From assembly GCF_003403315.2 (NCBI RefSeq), contig NZ_CP048407.1, positions 1,426,001 to 1,490,000 of the forward strand: 64,000 nucleotides of DNA, read 5' to 3'. The stretch is from Thermaerobacter sp. PB12/4term (GTDB lineage Bacteria > Bacillota > Sulfobacillia > Thermaerobacterales > Thermaerobacteraceae). This document shows positions 54,536-64,000 of the stretch, in pieces. Made by a program: the position numbers and the translations under genes. The notes under the pieces are model-generated. The model did not search any database and was not told where the DNA came from. It saw only the letters and a program-made list of their open reading frames with translations. How positions within the stretch are numbered: position 1 is the stretch's first letter; each line of letters starts with the position of its first letter.

Positions 54536-56734
54536 TTACCGGTTGACCACCCGCTCCACCCGGATCACGTCCCGCACCCGCTCCAGCTGCCGGCGCAGGT
54601 GGTCGAACTGCTCCAGGTTCTGGACCTCCACCACCAGGTCGATGGTGGCCGTGCCGTCCCGGTGGGTGCGGGTGCGCGCCGCCAGGATGTTGCGCCGCGT
54701 ATCGGCCACCACCGCCGCGATGTCGGACAGCAGCCCCACCCGGTCGTAGCAGTCGATCTCCACCGCCACCGGGAAGGACTGCCCCGCCACCTGGTCCCAG
54801 CTGACGTCGATCAGCCGCTGACCGGCCTCGGGGCTCGCCTTGAGCATATTGCAATCGGCCCGGTGGATCGAGACCCCCCGGCCCCGGGTCACGTATCCCA
54901 CGATGGGGTCGCCGGGAACCGGGTTGCAGCAGCGGGAGAAGCGCACCAGGACATGGTCCAGGCCGCCTACCCGCACCCCTGCGCCGCGCGCCGGTGCGGG
55001 CCGGGACCGCCGCACCTCCTCGGGCACGGCCGGGCCGGCCTCGACCCCTTCCCGCGGGGCCCCCTGGCGGCGGTACAGGTCCCGCAGGCGACCCGCCACC
55101 TGGCCCGCCGCCACCCCGCCGTAGCCGATACATACCAGCAGTTCCTCGCCGTCCGGCAGGTTGTAGCGGGCGGCCACCTCATCCAGCCAGTCCTTGCGCC
55201 AGACCTCCTTCACCGGCAGGCCGTGGGCCCTGAGCTCGTGCTCCAGCATGAGGCGCCCGCGCTCCAGGTTCTCGTCCCGCCGCTGCTTCTTGAGCCACTG
55301 GCGGATCCGGCTGCGGGCCGTGGAGGTGCGCACGAACTGGAGCCAGTCGGCGCTGGGACCGCTGGATTGCTTGCTCGTCAGGATCTCGACGATGTCCCCG
55401 TTCTTCAGCCGGTAGTCCAGCGGCACGATGCGGCCGTTGACCTTGGCGCCCACGCAGCGGTGGCCGATCTCCGTGTGGATCCGGAAGGCGAAGTCCACCG
55501 GGGTGGAACCCGCCGGCAGGTCGATCACGTCCCCCTTGGGCGTGAAGACGAAGACCTCGTCGGAAAAGACGTCGATCTTCAGGGACTCCATGAACTCCCG
55601 GGCGTCGCCCAGGTCGTTCTGCCACTCCAGCACCTGGCGCAACCAGGCCAGCTTGGCGTCGAAGTCCTTGTCGGTACGCCCCCGCTCCTTGTACCGCCAG
55701 TGGGCGGCGATGCCGTACTCGGCGGTGCGGTGCATGTCCCAGGTGCGGATCTGGATCTCGAAGGGCTCGCCCTGGGGCCCGATCACCGTGGTGTGCAGGG
55801 ACTGGTACATGTTGGACTTGGGGGTGGCGATGTAGTCCTTGAAGCGGCCGGGCAGCGGCCGCCAGATGGTGTGGACCACGCCCAGCGCCCCGTAGCAGTC
55901 CTTCACCGTGTCCACGATGACCCGCACGGCGATCAGGTCGTAGATCTGGGACAGGTCCTTGCCCTGCTCGTACATCTTGCGGTAGATGCTGTAGAAGTGC
56001 TTGGCCCGCCCCTGGATGTCCGCCCGGATGCCGGCCTCGGTCAGCTTGGCGCGTAGGGTGCGGATGATCACCTGGGCCAGCTCTTCCCGCTCCGCCCGCT
56101 TGCGGGGGATGCGCTCGGACAGCTCCCGGTAGCGCTCGGGCTCCAGGTAGCGCAGGGCCAGGTCTTCCAGTTCCCACTGGATCTGGGACATGCCGAGGCG
56201 GTGGGCCAGGGGCGCGAAGATCTCCAGGGTCTCCCGTGACTTGGCGATCTGCTTCTCCCGCGGCACCACGGCCAGGGTGCGCATGTTGTGCAGGCGGTCG
56301 GCCAGCTTGATCAGCACGACCCGGATGTCCCGGGCCATGGCCAGGAACATCTTGCGCAGGTTCTCCGCCTGCTCTTCCAGGCGGGTGCGCCACTCGATCT
56401 GGTTGAGCTTCGTCACCCCGTCCACCAGCAGGGCCACTTCGGGGCCGAACTCCCGCTCCACCTGTTCCAGGGTGACCGGGGTGTCTTCCACGGTGTCGTG
56501 GAGCAGGGCCGCCACCAGGGTGGCGGCATCCAGCTCCAGATCGGCCAGGATGAGGGCCACCGCCAGGGGGTGCTCGATGAAGTCCTGGCCCGAGGCCCGC
56601 TTCTGCCCCTGATGGGCCGCCTTCCCGAACTCGAAGGCGCGGCGCAGCCAGTCCAGGTCCTCCGGGCCGAGATACCGCCCGGCCCGGCGGATCAGCTCAT
56701 CGGGTGTGACGGAAGGCTGCAGCTCCACGGCCAC
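54536..56734 (-). CDS. relA: Bifunctional (p)ppGpp synthetase/hydrolase RelA/SpoT
   Basis: This 732-residue stringent-response enzyme has an HD hydrolase domain ([20 protein letters not shown], about 70-90), a synthetase domain ([20 protein letters not shown], about 245-355), a TGS domain ([20 protein letters not shown]), and a C-terminal zinc/helical and ACT region ([20 protein letters not shown]). Both catalytic halves look complete, so it should make and degrade (p)ppGpp. A GTG at 56734 has a GGGGG site upstream. A Pro/Arg-rich insert lies before the C-terminal region. Confidence 0.97.
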   Translation of the reverse strand: MAVELQPSVTPDELIRRAGRYLGPEDLDWLRRAFEFGKAAHQGQKRASGQDFIEHPLAVALILADLELDAATLVAALLHDTVEDTPVTLEQVEREFGPEVALLVDGVTKLNQIEWRTRLEEQAENLRKMFLAMARDIRVVLIKLADRLHNMRTLAVVPREKQIAKSRETLEIFAPLAHRLGMSQIQWELEDLALRYLEPERYRELSERIPRKRAEREELAQVIIRTLRAKLTEAGIRADIQGRAKHFYSIYRKMYEQGKDLSQIYDLIAVRVIVDTVKDCYGALGVVHTIWRPLPGRFKDYIATPKSNMYQSLHTTVIGPQGEPFEIQIRTWDMHRTAEYGIAAHWRYKERGRTDKDFDAKLAWLRQVLEWQNDLGDAREFMESLKIDVFSDEVFVFTPKGDVIDLPAGSTPVDFAFRIHTEIGHRCVGAKVNGRIVPLDYRLKNGDIVEILTSKQSSGPSADWLQFVRTSTARSRIRQWLKKQRRDENLERGRLMLEHELRAHGLPVKEVWRKDWLDEVAARYNLPDGEELLVCIGYGGVAAGQVAGRLRDLYRRQGAPREGVEAGPAVPEEVRRSRPAPARGAGVRVGGLDHVLVRFSRCCNPVPGDPIVGYVTRGRGVSIHRADCNMLKASPEAGQRLIDVSWDQVAGQSFPVAVEIDCYDRVGLLSDIAAVVADTRRNILAARTRTHRDGTATIDLVVEVQNLEQFDHLRRQLERVRDVIRVERVVNR

Positions 56735-56795
56735 GGGCCTGCACCCCCTTTCCTCCGGCCAGGTCGCCCGTCCGGCCGTTCCGGCGCCCGCAGGC

Positions 56796-59168
56796 TCAGG
56801 CGCCGCCCGGCGCGTCTTGTCCCCCGGGACCGCCCCGGCTCCCTGCGCCCGGCCCGTTGATGCTTCCCCGCAGCCCTTTGGCGTTTCTTATCAGTTCATT
56901 GTATCCCAGAGGGAGCGGTACAGCCAGAGGCTGGGCCAGCACCTCTTCGGCTTCCCCCCAGCGGCCTGCAGCCAGCGCGGCGGCCACGCGGTCCAGCACC
57001 TGGCGGCGCAGGGTCCCGGTGCGGTAGCGGGGGCTGCGGTTGAGGTCGAAGGCCTTCTGTCCCCGCGGTGCCAGCACCCACGCCCCGCCGGCGACCGCCG
57101 CTGCCTCCGGCCCGGCACCCGAAGGTACCGCCGGCGGGGGACTGCCTGCAGGCCCGCCGGGTGGCCGTCCCGGCCCGCCGCCGGCGCCGCCCGCCGGTGC
57201 CAGGACCCCGGCTTCCCGCAGGATCTCCAGGGCAGCCTGCAGGGTATGGCGCGGCCACCCGGGCAGCCGGGCGGCCAGGGCGTCCAGGAGGGCCCGAGGC
57301 CCCGCAGGCAGGAGCCAGCCCCCTGAGGTTGGGGCCGCCTGCCCTTCCCTTGCGCGGGCGACTTCCTCCAGGGCGGTGTAGACCTGTACCAGGGCCGCAC
57401 GGTCAGGGTAAAGCTCGGCCGTCCATCGCCGCCGCCGCTCCAACTCGGCGGCCAGCCACGCCGCCCGGGCAGGTTCGGCCGGGCGCAGGTCCTGGACCCT
57501 GAGATCGACCCGCAGGTTGCCACGGTAAGCGTCGACCCGGGGCCGCACGGCCACCTCCACCTGGGGCACCTGGGCCACCTGGCGTGCCAGCTCGCCCAGA
57601 CCGAAGGCCACCGCCGACCAGCCGCCCGGCCATTCCAGCCGCAGGTGCTCGCCGCCCCCCACCACCCGGGCCACGGCGGGCGGCAGATCCGCCAGGGCGA
57701 TCACGGGTTCGGGGTTGCCTTCCCCGAAGGGGGCGAGCCGCTCCAGCTGGCGCACGGCCTCCAACGTCAGTTCCTCCGGGCGGGCCACGGCGTCCACTTC
57801 CACCAGCGGCACTCGCTGGGCTGGGCTCAGGGACCGGCGCGCCTCCGCCGCCAGCCGCTCCCCCAGCTCGCGCCACCGGGCGGCCGGCAGGGTGAACCCT
57901 GCCGCCTGGGCATGGCCGCCGAAGCGGGCAAAGAGCCCGGAGCAAGACGCCAGCGCCCGGAACAGGTGGAACCCGGCGATGCTGCGCCCCGAACCGGTGA
58001 TCCATTCGGCCTGCTGGCGGCCCACCAGGGCCGGGCGGTGGAACAGGTCGACCAGGCGGGACGCCACGATCCCCAGCACCCCCTGGTGCCAGCCCGGGTG
58101 GGCCAGGGCGATCACCTCGTCGCCGTACAGCCCCTCGCCCCGCTCCAGGCGCTGCAGGGCCTGCCCGAGGGCCAGGTCTTCCTGCTGGCGGCGCAACCGG
58201 TTGAGCTGGTCGACGGCCAGGGCCAGGGCCCGGGCCCGCTCCCGCTGGTCGGTGGCCAGGAGCTCCCACGCCTGGTAGGCGGAGCCCATGCGGCCGGCCG
58301 CGTTGAGGCGCGGCGCCAGGATGAAGGCCACCCCGTGGGCGTCGAGCCGCGTGTCCCCCAGGCCCGCCACCTCCGCCAGCGCCGCCAGCCCCGGCAGGGG
58401 CGACGCGGCCAGCTCGGCCAGACCCCGCTGCACCAGGGTCCGGTTCTCGTCCTGGAGGGGGACCACGTCGGCCACCGTGGCCAGGGCAGCCAGCTGCCAC
58501 CAGACGGGGGAAGCCGGTTCGTCCCCCAGCAGGGCCTGCAGCAGCTTGAAGACCACGCCGGTGCCGCAGAGGCCGCGCCAGGGGTAGCGACTGTCCGGAC
58601 GGTGGGGGTTGATCACCGCCAGGGCCGGCGGCAACTCGCCCTGCAGCTGGTGGTGATCGGTGACGATGACGTCCAGCCCCCGGCGCGCCGCCTCGCCCAG
58701 CGGCCCGTGGGCCGCGATGCCGTTGTCCACGGTGATGAGCAGGGACGCGCCCATGGTCTGGGCGGCCTCCAGCGCCCCCGGCGGGACGCCGTAGCCCTCC
58801 CCGTGCCGGTCGGGGATGTAGACCTGCACCCGGGCGCCGGGCTCGAAATCCTGCAGGCCGCGGTAGAGCAGAGCCGCCGCCGCCACCCCGTCCACGTCGT
58901 AGTCGCCCACGATCAGGATCCCCTCGTCCCGGGCCAGGGCGGTCCGGATCCGCGCCACCGCCGCCTCCATACCGGGCAGCAAGAAGGGATCGTGCAGCAG
59001 GGGGTAGCCGTCCAGCAGGCGGCGGGCGGCCGCCACGTCCGTCCAGCCGCGGGCGGCCAGCACGCGGGCCGTCAGGGGAGCCACCTCCAGGGCCCGGGCC
59101 AGCCGCTGGGCAGCGGCCGGATCGGCCGGACGAACCTGCCAGCGGCGGCCCACCAGGGGAACCCTCAC
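56796..59168 (-). CDS. recJ: Single-stranded-DNA exonuclease RecJ
   Basis: This 790-residue DHH/DHHA1 5'-3' exonuclease has motifs VGDYDVDGVAAAALL, LITVDNGIAAH, VIVTDHHQLQGELPPA and NPHRPDSRYPWRGLCGTGVV, then HPGWHQGVLGIVASRL and GGHAQAAGFTLP. The C-terminal 250 residues are an additional domain as in Firmicutes RecJ, interrupted by a Gly/Pro-rich insert near 680-720. The GTG at 59168 gives VRVPLVGRRWQVRP; the longer open frame is antisense-like. Spacing of 61 bases to relA fits one transcription unit. Confidence 0.93.
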   Translation of the reverse strand: MRVPLVGRRWQVRPADPAAAQRLARALEVAPLTARVLAARGWTDVAAARRLLDGYPLLHDPFLLPGMEAAVARIRTALARDEGILIVGDYDVDGVAAAALLYRGLQDFEPGARVQVYIPDRHGEGYGVPPGALEAAQTMGASLLITVDNGIAAHGPLGEAARRGLDVIVTDHHQLQGELPPALAVINPHRPDSRYPWRGLCGTGVVFKLLQALLGDEPASPVWWQLAALATVADVVPLQDENRTLVQRGLAELAASPLPGLAALAEVAGLGDTRLDAHGVAFILAPRLNAAGRMGSAYQAWELLATDQRERARALALAVDQLNRLRRQQEDLALGQALQRLERGEGLYGDEVIALAHPGWHQGVLGIVASRLVDLFHRPALVGRQQAEWITGSGRSIAGFHLFRALASCSGLFARFGGHAQAAGFTLPAARWRELGERLAAEARRSLSPAQRVPLVEVDAVARPEELTLEAVRQLERLAPFGEGNPEPVIALADLPPAVARVVGGGEHLRLEWPGGWSAVAFGLGELARQVAQVPQVEVAVRPRVDAYRGNLRVDLRVQDLRPAEPARAAWLAAELERRRRWTAELYPDRAALVQVYTALEEVARAREGQAAPTSGGWLLPAGPRALLDALAARLPGWPRHTLQAALEILREAGVLAPAGGAGGGPGRPPGGPAGSPPPAVPSGAGPEAAAVAGGAWVLAPRGQKAFDLNRSPRYRTGTLRRQVLDRVAAALAAGRWGEAEEVLAQPLAVPLPLGYNELIRNAKGLRGSINGPGAGSRGGPGGQDAPGGA

Positions 59169-59356
59169 CGGTCCCGTCCCCCGCGGCGGCGGCCTCGGCG
59201 CCGGTCTTGACGCGGGTCTTGAACCCTTCCTGCCAGACTCGAGGTGCCAGAAGATGGCACGGGCATCGCCTCCACAGGGAGGCGGTCTTCGACAGGCAGG
59301 GGGGTGTTCCTGCGCCGGGCCCCTTGCGGGTGCGCCGGAGCCCCTCGGGCCGGAGG

Positions 59357-62047
59357 TCAGGGCCGGGCGCGCTCCTTCCGCTGGGCCCGTTCCCGGTGGA
59401 CGATGGAGATCAACGTATCCCGCTCCAGCTCGTCGACCACATAGAGCCGCCCGCCGGCCACCCGCACCAGTTCCCGCAGGTACCGCTCGTTGGGCTGAAG
59501 GCCGATGCAGGTGAAACCCACCCGGCCGAAGCGCCCCGCGCCCAGCTGCCGGGCCACCTGCACCGCATCCTCCAGCGGGTTCGCCGTCCGGTAGGGGACG
59601 GTGGGGATGCCGTCGGTGACGAGCACCAGCAGGGGGTTGCGCGCCCGGCTCTGGGCGAGGTAGAGCAGGGCCACCTCCAGGCCCTGCGCCAGGGGGGTCA
59701 GGCCGTAGGGCTGGATCTGGCTGAGGCCGCGTTCGACCCGGCTGGTGTTGCGGGTCAGGGGCACCTGGACCTGCACCACCCGCTCCTGGAAGGTGATGAC
59801 CGCCACCCGGTCGCGGGTGGAGACCAGAAGCTGCTGGGCCAGGTCCTTGGCGGCCCGGATGCGGTTTCCCGCCATGCTGGCGCTGGCGTCCAGCACCAGG
59901 CAGACGTCCACGGGGTGCCGGCGCAGGCGGCGGTACAGCCGCAGATCCTGGGGCTGGACGCGCAGGGGCAGGCCGCCCCGGGCCAGGGCCGCCATCACCG
60001 ACTCGGCCACGGCCAGGCCGTCGCCCCCGGCTCCCGGTTCCCAGGGGCGCACCACCCGCCGGTTGGCCTGCCGGCCCCGCTCGTCGTCGTATACCGTGAC
60101 CGGGCTGTGGCCAGGTCGCGGATCGGGCCGCGCCGGCCGCACCCGCAAGAGCCGTCGCAGGGCGGTGCGCACGGTGCCCGGCTCCTCCAGCAGGTAGGCC
60201 AGCAATTCCCACCCCTGGGGGCTCAGGCGGTAACGCTCCCCGTCCCGCTCCACCAGCCCCGCCTCGCGCAGGTCGTTGAGCCAGCGGCGCAGGTCCTCGT
60301 AGCTGGCGCCGGGAAGCTGCAGGTCCCGCATGGAGGCGCCCGGCCCCAGCCGTTCCAGCAGGGCGGCGCCCAGATCGACCCCCGTCTCCCGCAGCCAGCT
60401 CAGGGAGCGCGCCAGCAGGCGGTGGCGGCGGGCCAGCCCCCCGGGGCTCGCGGCAGCTCGGGACAGCGGGCCGCCCGCGCCGGAAACCGCCTCCCCGCCG
60501 GACGAACCGGCCGCCGGCCCGCCCCCGGGTCCCTCCGAGCCGGGCCCGGGGGCGGGCCCTTGCCGATTCGCCAGGCCCGATCCGGTGCCGGTGCCCTCCG
60601 GCGGCCGCGGCCCGCCCCCCGCCGTGGGGTGGGCGGCGCCGTTCCGGGGAAGGCTACCCGGGGAGGAGGAAGACCCGCCCTCTCCCGGCGTCCGGTGCCG
60701 TCCGGGCACCCCCCGGAACAACGGGGTTTGGGACCCCCACGGGTCCGGGTGCCCCTCCGGCCCGGTCCCCGCGCTCGGCTCCCCAGCCGCCGGCAGGAAC
60801 CCCTCGGGGAGGCCGCCGGTGCCGGCCGGGCGGGCGAGCGGGCCCCGCACCGGGCCGGCGGTGGGACCGGTCCCGCCGCTGTCCTCCTCCGCCGGGCCGC
60901 GCCGCCAGGCGCGCCAAAGGGCCCGCCAGGGCCCTGGGCCTGCCCGGCCTCTCCCGCTCCGGCCGTCCCGGAAACCCCGCCCGCTGCTCCCCCAGACCGC
61001 GTCCGGGCCGCCGACGGGGACTTCCCGCCAGGAACCGGCGCCCCGCAGGCCGGGCGCCAGGTGCCGGGAGGCGCCTCCGTCCCCAGGCTCCCCGGGGTCA
61101 CCGGTGCCCCCACGGCCCCGCCAGGGCGCGGGACCGCGCAGGATGATCTCCTCCCCCGGGGGAGCCCACCCGTCGGGCCCGCCACCGCCCGGGCTCCCCC
61201 CGGTCCCGCCGCCGCGTCCACCGGCCCCACCGACCCCGCCTTCCCCGCCGGCACCGGCGGCACCACCCCATCCCGGCGACCCGGGGGCCCCCTGGGCGCC
61301 CCGGGGCGAGGTGCCGCCGCCAAAATCGCCCCACGCACCGCCCCACGTCCCGTTGCCTGCCCCCGGCCGGGGCCGTCCCTCCTCCCGGAGATAGGAGTCG
61401 GAAGCCGTCTCGTAGTCGCTGAGGTCCAGGGGCGTCCCGCCGCGACCGCGCACCAGCTCCACCGCATCGACCCTGCGCAGCTCCAGACCGGTTTGCAGCA
61501 CCGCTTCCTCCACTGCGGCCACGGCGTACACGGCAAACCCCCAGAGGGCGCGGGGCAGGCCGATGGCCAGGTGGACGTGGTTGCGGTGGGCCAGGCGCAG
61601 GGACAGCCGGCGACCGTAGATCAGCGACCCCGACGCCCGCCCACCGCCGGTACCGGTCTGCAGGTCGATGAAGTCGGGGATCTGCTCCACGGGCAGGCCG
61701 GCCACCCGGTAGGAACCGGCATCCCGCGCGAAGATGCGGGCGGCCCGGCTGAGCTGGCGGGCGACCAGGCGGTGGTCCACCTCCCCCTCGGCATGGAAGA
61801 TGTCGATGTGCAGGATCTGGCCGGGGTGGGAGCGGCCGTAGAAGACCCGGCCGGCATCGGCGTCCTCCAGGACCTGGACGACCCCCGGCCTGCCCACCAC
61901 CAGCAGGTGCACGCAGGTGCTGGCCACGGCCGCCTCCCCGATGCTGGCCGCCCCCCGGGGAAGGGCCTGCATGAGGCGGGCCGTCAGGTCGGATTGCCGG
62001 CCCAGGCGCTCCGTCAGCCGCTCCAGGCCGGCCACCAGGGGCGTCAC
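59357..62047 (-). CDS. VWA-domain protein with N-terminal unknown domain and long linker
   Basis: This 896-residue protein has four parts. Residues 1-220 form a domain that I do not recognise (VHLLVVGRPGVVQVLEDADA; LAHRNHVHLAIGLPRALWGF). Residues 225-535 are an extreme Gly/Pro/Ser/Arg-rich linker. Residues 538-630 look like a winged helix (YEDLRRWLNDLREAGLVERD). Residues 715-896 are a von Willebrand A domain with an intact MIDAS, LVLDASASMAGNR, and LVLVTDGIP. The GTG at 62047 overlaps the stop of the AAA+ gene, so the two are coupled, like MoxR/ChlI ATPase and VWA partners. The target is unknown. Confidence 0.85.
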   Translation of the reverse strand: MTPLVAGLERLTERLGRQSDLTARLMQALPRGAASIGEAAVASTCVHLLVVGRPGVVQVLEDADAGRVFYGRSHPGQILHIDIFHAEGEVDHRLVARQLSRAARIFARDAGSYRVAGLPVEQIPDFIDLQTGTGGGRASGSLIYGRRLSLRLAHRNHVHLAIGLPRALWGFAVYAVAAVEEAVLQTGLELRRVDAVELVRGRGGTPLDLSDYETASDSYLREEGRPRPGAGNGTWGGAWGDFGGGTSPRGAQGAPGSPGWGGAAGAGGEGGVGGAGGRGGGTGGSPGGGGPDGWAPPGEEIILRGPAPWRGRGGTGDPGEPGDGGASRHLAPGLRGAGSWREVPVGGPDAVWGSSGRGFRDGRSGRGRAGPGPWRALWRAWRRGPAEEDSGGTGPTAGPVRGPLARPAGTGGLPEGFLPAAGEPSAGTGPEGHPDPWGSQTPLFRGVPGRHRTPGEGGSSSSPGSLPRNGAAHPTAGGGPRPPEGTGTGSGLANRQGPAPGPGSEGPGGGPAAGSSGGEAVSGAGGPLSRAAASPGGLARRHRLLARSLSWLRETGVDLGAALLERLGPGASMRDLQLPGASYEDLRRWLNDLREAGLVERDGERYRLSPQGWELLAYLLEEPGTVRTALRRLLRVRPARPDPRPGHSPVTVYDDERGRQANRRVVRPWEPGAGGDGLAVAESVMAALARGGLPLRVQPQDLRLYRRLRRHPVDVCLVLDASASMAGNRIRAAKDLAQQLLVSTRDRVAVITFQERVVQVQVPLTRNTSRVERGLSQIQPYGLTPLAQGLEVALLYLAQSRARNPLLVLVTDGIPTVPYRTANPLEDAVQVARQLGAGRFGRVGFTCIGLQPNERYLRELVRVAGGRLYVVDELERDTLISIVHRERAQRKERARP

Positions 62048-64000
62048 GGGTGGCTCCAGGACCGGATGGCCCGGTCCCGCGTCAGTTCCAGCAGTGGCCG
62101 GGCCCGGTGGGGCGGCGTGGTGCCCTCCCGGGCGCCGGGCCGGACGGGCCCGACGCCCGGCCCGCTGTAGGGGCGGCCGCTGCCGGCGGGGTGAGCCGGC
62201 AGTAGGCCGGCGGAGGCGCCCGCGCCGGAGCCGGGGGCGGGGGCGCCCCCGGCTCCGGCAGCGCTGCCGCGGATTCCGCCGCCCCCGGCGGCGGAATCCG
62301 CGGCGGGCCAGGCCCCGGCGGCGCCGTCCCGGCCGGAAAGGCCCGTCGCGCCCGCCGCCGCCGGCCCCCCCGGGCCGCCGGCACCGTGGCCGGCGGCCCG
62401 GGAGAGCATCTCCCGCAGCCTGCTCCAGACGCCGCCGGGGCCGGTATCGCCTCCCGCCGCCCCTGGGGCGCCCGCCCTCCATGGGGTTCCTCCCTGCACG
62501 GCCGGCGCCCCGGCTTCGTCGAGGTCTTCCGCCCGGGCCCACCCGGCCCCGTCCCCGGGCATCCTGGCCACCGCACCGCCGCCGGGCACCGCCTGCCAGG
62601 GCAAGGCGCCGTAGCCCGGGCCTGCACCCGGGGCCGGACCGCCCTCGCCGCCCGGCGGCTCGCCGCGGTGCCGCCCGCCGGTGCCGTCGTTCCGGGTCCC
62701 GCCGTCCTCCGCGGCGCGGGCCAGGTACTCGAGGATCTCGCTCAGAACCCCGGCTTCCACCCGGTGACGCAACACGGCGGGCGCGATCTCCAGGACATCG
62801 GCCCGCAGCACCTGCCGGCGCCCGGCCCGGGCCGCGTAGAGGGCGGCCCCGTGGCGCCAGGCTTCCAGAGCCCTCAGGCTTTCCAGCCGGAACTGGACGT
62901 AGATCTCCGCCAAAAGCTCCAGCAGGGGCTCGGGGAACTCCGGCCGATGGGCGGCGGCTTCCCGCCAGCGGCGGTCCCAGGGGTCGTCCACCGCCCCGGC
63001 GCCGGCAGGCCCCCGCTCCCCTCCCCCGCCTGCCATCAGGCCCCGGGCTGCCTGGGGCGCACCCTGCACGGCCGCGGCCGCCACCTCCCCGGCGTCAACC
63101 TCCCCGCCGGCCGGACCGCGCTGCACCTCGGCCTTGCCGGTTCCCAGCCCGTTCCACCGCGCCTCGCCTTCCGCGCCGGTCTCCCCGGCGCCCGCCGAGG
63201 CGGCCAGATGGCGCGGGGCGGCGGCCCTGGCGGCCCCGGAGGCCGTGTTCAGGTCCCGGCGCGGGCCGGCCCCCGCGACGGGCCGGGCTGCGGGCGTCCC
63301 CCCCTCGAGCCGAGCCCTGGACTCCGCCTCCTGCCGCCCGCCACCCGGCTGCCCGGTCTCCTGCTGCCCGGTCTCGTGCTGCTCGGCCTCCTGCTGCCCG
63401 GCAGCGGCGGCCCCTTCCCGCGGCGCGGGGGCGCCACCCGCCTCCTGCCAGGGTAGGGCGGTCGGCCGCGCCTCGCGCCCCGGAAGCCCAGCGGCCCGGT
63501 TCGGCCCGGTATCCGCCCAGGCGGCCCGGGCCGCTTCGGCCAGCGCCCGGGTGCGGGCTTCGCCCAGCAGCAGGATGCGCTTCACGAGCCACGGCTCTCC
63601 TGGCCGCCGCACGTCCAGCACCAGGTCGAACCGGTCGGACAGCTGGCGGCGGATCTCCTCCAGGGGCCCCGGTTCCTCGTCGGGGTTGGACGCGGCCCAG
63701 ACGGCCACCCGTACGGGGATCTCCACGGGCGGCAACCCCGTCTCCTCGATCTGCAGGCGGCCGGGCTTGGTACCCATCACGTCCAGCAGGCAGTCGGCCA
63801 GTTCGGGCGCCACATCGGCCAGGCGGTTGATCTCGTCCACCAGCACGATGCCGCGGTGGGCCTGGGCCAGGGTGCCGGGCAAGAGGGCCGCCTCGGGGCG
63901 GCCGGGATCGGTCAGCCGTCCCAGGTCCAGGCTGCCCGTGACCGTCCCCACCTTGGCGGAGGGCGAGATCTCCCGGAAGGGCATGGGAATCCATTCGGTG
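62044..64000 (-). CDS. ChlI/MoxR-type AAA+ ATPase, 5' end outside window
   Basis: At least 652 codons are visible; the start and Walker A lie beyond the right edge. The visible AAA+ core has GIVLVDEINRLADVAPELAD (Walker B), then VAVWAASNPDEEPGPLEEIR with sensor 1, and RRQLSDRFDLVLDVRRPGEP, all typical of magnesium-chelatase ChlI-like ATPases. An Arg/Gln/Ala-rich linker, a helical lid domain (FPEPLLELLAEIYVQFRLES to VLRHRVEAGVLSEILEYLAR) and a Gly/Pro-rich tail follow. With the coupled VWA gene it should form a co-chaperone-like pair that remodels a protein or inserts a metal. No porphyrin genes are nearby, so true Mg-chelatase is unlikely. Confidence 0.85.
   Translation of the reverse strand, partial: TEWIPMPFREISPSAKVGTVTGSLDLGRLTDPGRPEAALLPGTLAQAHRGIVLVDEINRLADVAPELADCLLDVMGTKPGRLQIEETGLPPVEIPVRVAVWAASNPDEEPGPLEEIRRQLSDRFDLVLDVRRPGEPWLVKRILLLGEARTRALAEAARAAWADTGPNRAAGLPGREARPTALPWQEAGGAPAPREGAAAAGQQEAEQHETGQQETGQPGGGRQEAESRARLEGGTPAARPVAGAGPRRDLNTASGAARAAAPRHLAASAGAGETGAEGEARWNGLGTGKAEVQRGPAGGEVDAGEVAAAAVQGAPQAARGLMAGGGGERGPAGAGAVDDPWDRRWREAAAHRPEFPEPLLELLAEIYVQFRLESLRALEAWRHGAALYAARAGRRQVLRADVLEIAPAVLRHRVEAGVLSEILEYLARAAEDGGTRNDGTGGRHRGEPPGGEGGPAPGAGPGYGALPWQAVPGGGAVARMPGDGAGWARAEDLDEAGAPAVQGGTPWRAGAPGAAGGDTGPGGVWSRLREMLSRAAGHGAGGPGGPAAAGATGLSGRDGAAGAWPAADSAAGGGGIRGSAAGAGGAPAPGSGAGASAGLLPAHPAGSGRPYSGPGVGPVRPGAREGTTPPHRARPLLELTRDRAIRSWSHP

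Overview
The window is a very GC-rich stretch (most genes and spacers look about 70% G+C or higher) from a spore-forming, single-membrane Bacillota, most like Thermaerobacter, Symbiobacterium and relatives. The grounds are: an intact pro-sigma-K gene, the Firmicutes block alaS-ireB-ruvX-DUF1292, a DegS/DegU pair, a T-box leader on alaS, YqeG and rrf2-iscS-mnmA in order, and Tad pilus loci without any outer-membrane secretin. The genus is an inference. Nearly all genes lie on the minus strand; GTG and TTG starts with strong AGGAGG-type ribosome sites are common.

Layout. 1-3785: glycine cleavage operon gcvT-gcvH-gcvPA-gcvPB, cut by the left edge. 4103-6743: Nudix hydrolase, a YpiB-like protein and a GT4 glycosyltransferase. 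6744-8752: an accessory stretch with inverted repeats, one orphan gene with its own promoter, and about 900 bp of lower-GC DNA with no convincing gene. 8753-16031 and 18018-25945: two complete but differently ordered Tad (type IVb pilus) loci, separated by a plus-strand SLH/FlgD-like surface protein (16158-17909). 26293-28117: degU/degS. 28293-32796: yqeG, sigK, mltG, a ruvX-DUF1292 fused frame and a rhomboid protease. 33455-36950: ireB, alaS and its T-box leader. 37204-42976: a thioesterase, an AI-2E family permease, small proteins, mnmA, iscS and an Rrf2 regulator with a palindrome on its promoter. 42975-49929: nucleoside salvage (a Pdp-Cdd fusion, deoC, tdk), rarA, L-threonine aldolase, a small zinc ribbon and thioredoxin. 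50337-53827: hisS-aspS followed by a separately promoted structured RNA, probably 6S RNA. 54018-59168: dtd, bifunctional relA/spoT, recJ. 59357-64000: a VWA protein and a ChlI/MoxR-type AAA+ ATPase, cut by the right edge.

How it works together. Each Tad locus carries pilins, TadE/TadG-like pseudopilins, an SAF-domain CpaB, a CpaE/TadZ ATPase, a TadA motor and TadB/TadC platform proteins. Both contain a very stable hairpin between pilin-class genes, which could set transcript ratios. Neither contains a prepilin peptidase, so processing must be supplied from elsewhere. The DegS/DegU pair lies immediately upstream of the second locus, whose CpaE keeps an apparently phosphorylatable receiver domain. 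Thymidine and deoxycytidine salvage is gathered in one run (deaminase and phosphorylase in one polypeptide, then DeoC and thymidine kinase).

Most interesting for follow-up: the RNA after aspS, the paired Tad loci with an intervening surface protein, the ruvX-DUF1292 and pdp-cdd fusions, the Rrf2 operator candidate, and the AAA+/VWA pair with long glycine/proline-rich linkers.
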